Assembly: GCF_004363695.1 (NCBI RefSeq)
Contig: NZ_SNZC01000005.1
Span: forward strand, 1 to 64,000
Direction of reading: 5' to 3'
Length of the DNA stretch: 64,000 nt
Source: Flavobacterium cheniae
GTDB taxonomy: Bacteria > Bacteroidota > Bacteroidia > Flavobacteriales > Flavobacteriaceae
Every line of letters begins with the position of its first letter. The first letter of the stretch is position 1. A program made the position numbers and the translations under genes. A model generated the notes under the pieces. It had not been told where the DNA came from. It was given only the letters and a program-made list of their open reading frames with translations, and searched no databases. Positions 60,518 through 64,000 of this stretch are shown here, piece after piece.

Positions 60518-62728
60518 TTGATTAAACGACTTTTCATATTATTTCTACTCGTAACTATAAATGGTTACACGCAGTCTGTCTACAAAGATGCAGGAAAAAT
60601 AAGCGATAGTACCGACTACTATTTAGAGATTGGTCTTTTCAATAAAGAAGCTAAAAAATCCTATACAAAAGCTATTCTTTATACTGAAAAAGCAATTGAA
60701 TATGCCAAAGCAAATAACTTAAACAACAAACTTGCCGATTCTTATTTACAATTAGCGACCATTTTTTACGAACTTGAAAAAAATGATTTAGCTATTGATT
60801 ATTACATTAGAGCCATTAGCATTTACAGTAAAAGTGAACCTAAATCTAATATTGCGCTATCTTATTATGGTTTAGGAAAATGTTACCTTAAAAAAAACAA
60901 CATTGCTTATGCTGAAACCTATTTTGAAAAAGCTACTGTTATTTATAAAAAATTAAATTTCCTTGAAGCGATTGAATTAATCAATCTTCAAAAAGCTATC
61001 ATAAAAAAAGAAAAGGGAAATTATAACGAAGCTAGTAACATATTAAAAGGAGTTGTAGAAAATATTAGTGACGACGCTTTACTTAGTACAAAAACCGAAG
61101 CTTATATTCAGTTAGGAGAAATTGAAATTAATAAGAAAAATTATCCCCAAGCCATTAACTACTTAAACCTTGCTAATCAAACTAACGAAATAAATAATAA
61201 TGATTTTCAGCTTACTAAACGTATTTATAAACTTCTAAGCACTACTTACGAAAAAAATAAAAACATTTCAAATGCTAATCTCTATCTAAAAAAATACGCC
61301 AACATAACAGATTCTATTGGAAAATATTACAATAGCTATGTTGCTGAAAATACGGTTGATAAAATTCAGTTTGACAAACAACTAAAAACTATTGAACAAT
61401 TAGATAAAGAGAAAAAAAGCCAACAAAAAACCCTACGATTCTCAAAATTAATTAGTATTTTGAGTATTGCACTTATTTCGATTTTATCATTATTGAGTTT
61501 ATCGCTATACAAAAACAATAAAATTAGAATTAGTACTAATAAACTTTTAAAAGAAAAAAACAGAGAGTTAACTCTTGAAAAAGATAAAGCAGAAAGAGCT
61601 TCTAAAGCCAGAGCCGATTTCTTGTCAACCGTAAGTCACGAACTTCGTACACCTTTAAATGCCATAAATGGTATCACTTATCTTTTATTACAAGAAAAGC
61701 CAAAAGCTAGTCAGTTAAATTATTTGAAATCATTAGAATTTTCTGGAAACTATCTATTAAATTTCATCAATGATATATTAGAAATCAATCGTTTAGAATC
61801 GGATAAAGTGGTGATTGAAAAAATTAATTTTAATCTTTCCGAGTTAACTGAAAACATCGTTATTTCATTCAAAGAATTCATTCACGAAAACAATATCAAA
61901 TGTCACCTGAATGTTGATAAATCTATTGATTACAATTTAAAAGGCGACCCAACTAAATTATCTCAAATTCTTATCAATTTATTAAATAATGCAATTAAAT
62001 TTAGTAAGAATGGAGATGTGTGGTGTACCATCAAAAACAAACGAGAAACTAAAAATAATGTAACTTTATATTTCGAAATAAAAGATAACGGAATTGGTAT
62101 CCCAAAAGACAAACAAGATGCTATTTTCGATAGTTTTAGCCAAGGTTCGGTTGAAATTAATCGTACTTATGGCGGAACAGGTTTAGGGCTTTCCATTGTG
62201 AAGAAAATCTTAGAATTAATGGGAAGTGAAATTCACTTAACGAGTGAATCTGGCAAAGGAAGTGCTTTTAGTTTTGAATTAGAATTTGAAAAAGGAGTAG
62301 CTAATAAAACTAAGGAAATAGAAGCTAAGCCAGACTTAACTTTACTGAATAAGAAAAAAGTTCTTTTAGTTGAAGACAACAAAATCAACCAAATGATTAC
62401 ACAGAAAATGCTTGAAAAAAGAGGCATTTCTTGTAATATTATTGACAATGGTGAAGATGCCATTGAAGATGCAAAAGCAAATGATTACGACTTAATTTTG
62501 ATGGACGTTCACTTACCTGGAATCAATGGAACGGAAGCCACTAGCGAAATCAGAAAATTCAATAGTCATATTCCAATCGTAGCATTAACAGCAATCTCTC
62601 TGAATGAAAACAGAGAAATGCTCTTGTCCTATGGTATGAATGAAGTAATCACCAAACCTTTTGAACCAGAGCATTTCTATACAGTTGTTACCAAATACTT
62701 AACTAGTACTGAGCAATCAAATTCTTAA
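60518..62728 (+). CDS. Hybrid sensor histidine kinase/response regulator with TPR sensor
   Basis: A 736-aa signalling protein. The N-terminus (LFILFLLVTINGYTQ) is a signal peptide, followed by periplasmic TPRs (~25-285, LADSYLQLATIFYELEKNDLAIDYYIRA and others), one membrane helix (~307-331, SIALISILSLLSLSLY), and a coiled coil. The HisKA phospho-acceptor is His374 (STVSHELRTPLNA). The ATPase domain shows N-box LINLLNNAIKF, G1 DNGIGIP and G2 GGTGLGLSIVKKI. The receiver domain has DD in VLLVEDNK, Asp663 in LILMDVHLPG, and Lys in ITKPFEP. It starts with TTG at 60518. The last 26 bp overlap the convergent phosphorylase gene. Confidence 0.94.
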   Translation: MIKRLFILFLLVTINGYTQSVYKDAGKISDSTDYYLEIGLFNKEAKKSYTKAILYTEKAIEYAKANNLNNKLADSYLQLATIFYELEKNDLAIDYYIRAISIYSKSEPKSNIALSYYGLGKCYLKKNNIAYAETYFEKATVIYKKLNFLEAIELINLQKAIIKKEKGNYNEASNILKGVVENISDDALLSTKTEAYIQLGEIEINKKNYPQAINYLNLANQTNEINNNDFQLTKRIYKLLSTTYEKNKNISNANLYLKKYANITDSIGKYYNSYVAENTVDKIQFDKQLKTIEQLDKEKKSQQKTLRFSKLISILSIALISILSLLSLSLYKNNKIRISTNKLLKEKNRELTLEKDKAERASKARADFLSTVSHELRTPLNAINGITYLLLQEKPKASQLNYLKSLEFSGNYLLNFINDILEINRLESDKVVIEKINFNLSELTENIVISFKEFIHENNIKCHLNVDKSIDYNLKGDPTKLSQILINLLNNAIKFSKNGDVWCTIKNKRETKNNVTLYFEIKDNGIGIPKDKQDAIFDSFSQGSVEINRTYGGTGLGLSIVKKILELMGSEIHLTSESGKGSAFSFELEFEKGVANKTKEIEAKPDLTLLNKKKVLLVEDNKINQMITQKMLEKRGISCNIIDNGEDAIEDAKANDYDLILMDVHLPGINGTEATSEIRKFNSHIPIVALTAISLNENREMLLSYGMNEVITKPFEPEHFYTVVTKYLTSTEQSNS

Positions 62729-63515
62729 TTAAGTTTCTTACATGAGGTTCTGCTTTTTGAGCCGCTTGTAACACTTCTTCATGATTTACCTCTTCGATAT
62801 TTTCTTCATCACCCATATCAGTAATCACAGAAACACCAAAGCATTCCATATTCATATGTCGCGCTATAATCACTTCAGGAACGGTTGACATTCCTACGCA
62901 ATCTGCTCCTAAAGCTTTTACCATTTTATATTCGGCAAGCGTTTCAAATGTTGGCCCTTGTAACCCTAAATAAATACCTTTTTTTAAATCGATATTTAGT
63001 TCTTTAGCTAATTCAAATGCTTTAGCATTCATCGCTTTTGAATAAGGTTCACTCATGTTAACGAATCTTGGCCCAAAACGTTCATCATTATGACCACGCA
63101 ATGGGTGTTCAGGCATCATGTTGATGTGATCTGTAATCACTGCAACATCACCTATTTTATAAGATGGATTTACGCCACCCGAAGCATTGGAAACAATTAA
63201 TTTTTCAACACCTAAATATTTCATTACACGCACTGGAAACGTTACTTGTTTCATATCGTAACCTTCATAAAAATGAAAACGCCCTTGCATTGCCATCACT
63301 TTTTTTCCTTGAATGGTTCCAAAAACCAAAGCACCTTTGTGGCCTTGAACGGTTGAAACGGGGAAGTTTGGAATTTCCGTATAAGGTAATGTATGTTCAA
63401 TGGTAATATCCGCAGTAAATCCGCCTAATCCTGAACCTAAAATCACACCGTATTCTGGAGTAAAATTGGTTTTATTTTTAATATAACTAACTGTTTCTTG
63501 TACTTTGTCCCACAT
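62703..63515 (-). CDS. Purine-nucleoside phosphorylase, trimeric type
   Basis: Phosphorolyses inosine and guanosine in purine salvage. The 270-aa protein has GVILGSGLGGFTADI for phosphate binding, FPVSTVQGHKGALVFG, MQGRFHFYEGYDM, VSNASGGVNPSYKIGDVAVITDHINMMPEHPL, GPTFETLAEYKMVKALGADCVGMSTVPEVI, and VSVITDMG with the purine-contacting Asn replaced by Asp in the usual -SxxTNxA- position. This is the mammalian-like trimeric PNP group. It lies 3' of lpxK, whose end overlaps its start by 29 bp. Confidence 0.95.
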   Translation of the reverse strand: MWDKVQETVSYIKNKTNFTPEYGVILGSGLGGFTADITIEHTLPYTEIPNFPVSTVQGHKGALVFGTIQGKKVMAMQGRFHFYEGYDMKQVTFPVRVMKYLGVEKLIVSNASGGVNPSYKIGDVAVITDHINMMPEHPLRGHNDERFGPRFVNMSEPYSKAMNAKAFELAKELNIDLKKGIYLGLQGPTFETLAEYKMVKALGADCVGMSTVPEVIIARHMNMECFGVSVITDMGDEENIEEVNHEEVLQAAQKAEPHVRNLIKNLIAQY

Positions 63516-64000
63516 AATCTTCTATCGTTTTATCAATATTTGTATTTAAAAAAGCTGATTTTATTGGCAAATAGAACAATTGCGCTTTAGGCAATAATCC
63601 GTTTAAACGAACAAAATCTTTTTCTGTTGTAATTATTTTTCTTCCATTGGCTTTTGCCAAAATTTGCTCACAATCTTGTTTCGAAAAATGATGATGATCT
63701 GGGAAAACCAAAGTTTCATCAGATTCATTTTTTAGAAAATCGAAGAATAATTTAGGTTTTGCAATTCCGGCAACCAACACTTTACCTTCTGATTGAATTT
63801 CAGAAACCAACAATTGACTATCATTTCCAAAAACAAAATCGTCGTACTGAATTGTGGTGAAGAAAACTTGCTGCTTTACCTTTAACTTTTCTCTGATTTT
63901 CTGCTGTGCAATTTCGGACAAATCATTCGGACATTTTGTGACAATTATCATATCCGCTCTTTTTTTACCTGAAGAGGGTTCGCGTAAATTCCCGAAAGGC
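63487..64000 (-). CDS. lpxK: Tetraacyldisaccharide 4'-kinase LpxK, 3' part only
   Basis: The gene enters from the right edge, so only the last ~170 residues are present. The frame is open to the edge: PFGNLREPSSGKKRADMIIVTKCP matches the LpxK GNLREP and rAD-iIVTK region, and VLVAGIAKPKLFFDFL, VFPDHHHFSKQDCEQIL and KIITTEKDFVRL match the C-terminal half. LpxK phosphorylates the 4' position of the lipid A disaccharide at the inner membrane. The Met inside this stretch at 63951 is not the start. The end overlaps the purine phosphorylase gene by 29 bp. Confidence 0.93.
   Translation of the reverse strand, partial: PFGNLREPSSGKKRADMIIVTKCPNDLSEIAQQKIREKLKVKQQVFFTTIQYDDFVFGNDSQLLVSEIQSEGKVLVAGIAKPKLFFDFLKNESDETLVFPDHHHFSKQDCEQILAKANGRKIITTEKDFVRLNGLLPKAQLFYLPIKSAFLNTNIDKTIEDYVGQSTRNS

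Overview
This 64 kb window is a chromosomal segment of a bacterium in the Bacteroidota, almost certainly a Flavobacterium or a close relative. The DNA is AT-rich. Promoters show the Bacteroidetes -7 element TAnnTTTG, and Shine-Dalgarno sequences are essentially absent. Secreted proteins carry type IX secretion (T9SS) tails. The gene content (DUF5683, CIA30, MepB, DUF2279, a WbqC-like protein, methylmalonyl-CoA mutase, a long GAPDH) is typical of Flavobacteriia. It is mostly housekeeping chromosome. I see no prophage, insertion sequence, CRISPR array or rRNA operon.

Layout. 1-4.7 kb: two large secreted T9SS-type surface proteins on the minus strand. 4.8-11 kb: a helical-repeat protein, an esterase, a CIA30 protein, a tRNA-dihydrouridine synthase, MepB and hisS. 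11-18.3 kb: an ABC permease, prmC, ribD, a HAD hydrolase, an EamA transporter, an IMPACT protein and a thioesterase. 18.3-21 kb: dnaA with upstream DnaA-box-like sites, a low-molecular-weight tyrosine phosphatase and a tetrapyrrole-methylase-type methyltransferase. 21-25.3 kb: cell-wall genes (a lysozyme-like protein, mltG, dapF). 25.3-30 kb: HtrA, an extended GAPDH, a lipoprotein and trxB. 30-35 kb: tRNA-Pro, then udk, a DivIC-like gene, mutA and mutB. 35-38 kb: an rtcB-prfH-TPR RNA-repair operon on the minus strand, preceded by a 27-codon ORF and a terminator. 38-45 kb: a nucleosidase-like gene, an aminotransferase, a 36-aa basic protein, then parA-parB-DUF5683-dapB-lepB. 45-54 kb: an S23 four-helix-bundle cassette bounded by inverted repeats, a WbqC-like gene, an operon mutL-rhomboid-rhomboid-EEP, a barrel protein, a Crp/Fnr regulator, ribH and a TPR protein. 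54-64 kb: recF, murB, a GT2 glycosyltransferase, a sigma factor, lipA, a canonical gapA, a hybrid sensor kinase, a purine nucleoside phosphorylase and a partial lpxK.

Themes. Replication, segregation and repair are represented by dnaA, recF, parAB and mutL. Envelope synthesis is represented by dapB, dapF, murB, mltG, lpxK and lepB. Riboflavin synthesis is split between ribD and ribH. The most interesting structures are: (i) the S23 gene enclosed in 31-bp inverted repeats, which looks like an rRNA intervening-sequence cassette standing free between two genes; (ii) the rtcB-prfH operon, with a short ORF plus terminator upstream that could be an attenuator; (iii) two copies of a structured element with a compensatory base change between them, resembling the Flavo-1 RNA; (iv) two copies of a different REP-like repeat; and (v) three genes whose -7 element lies exactly 4 nt before the ATG, which predicts leaderless mRNAs.
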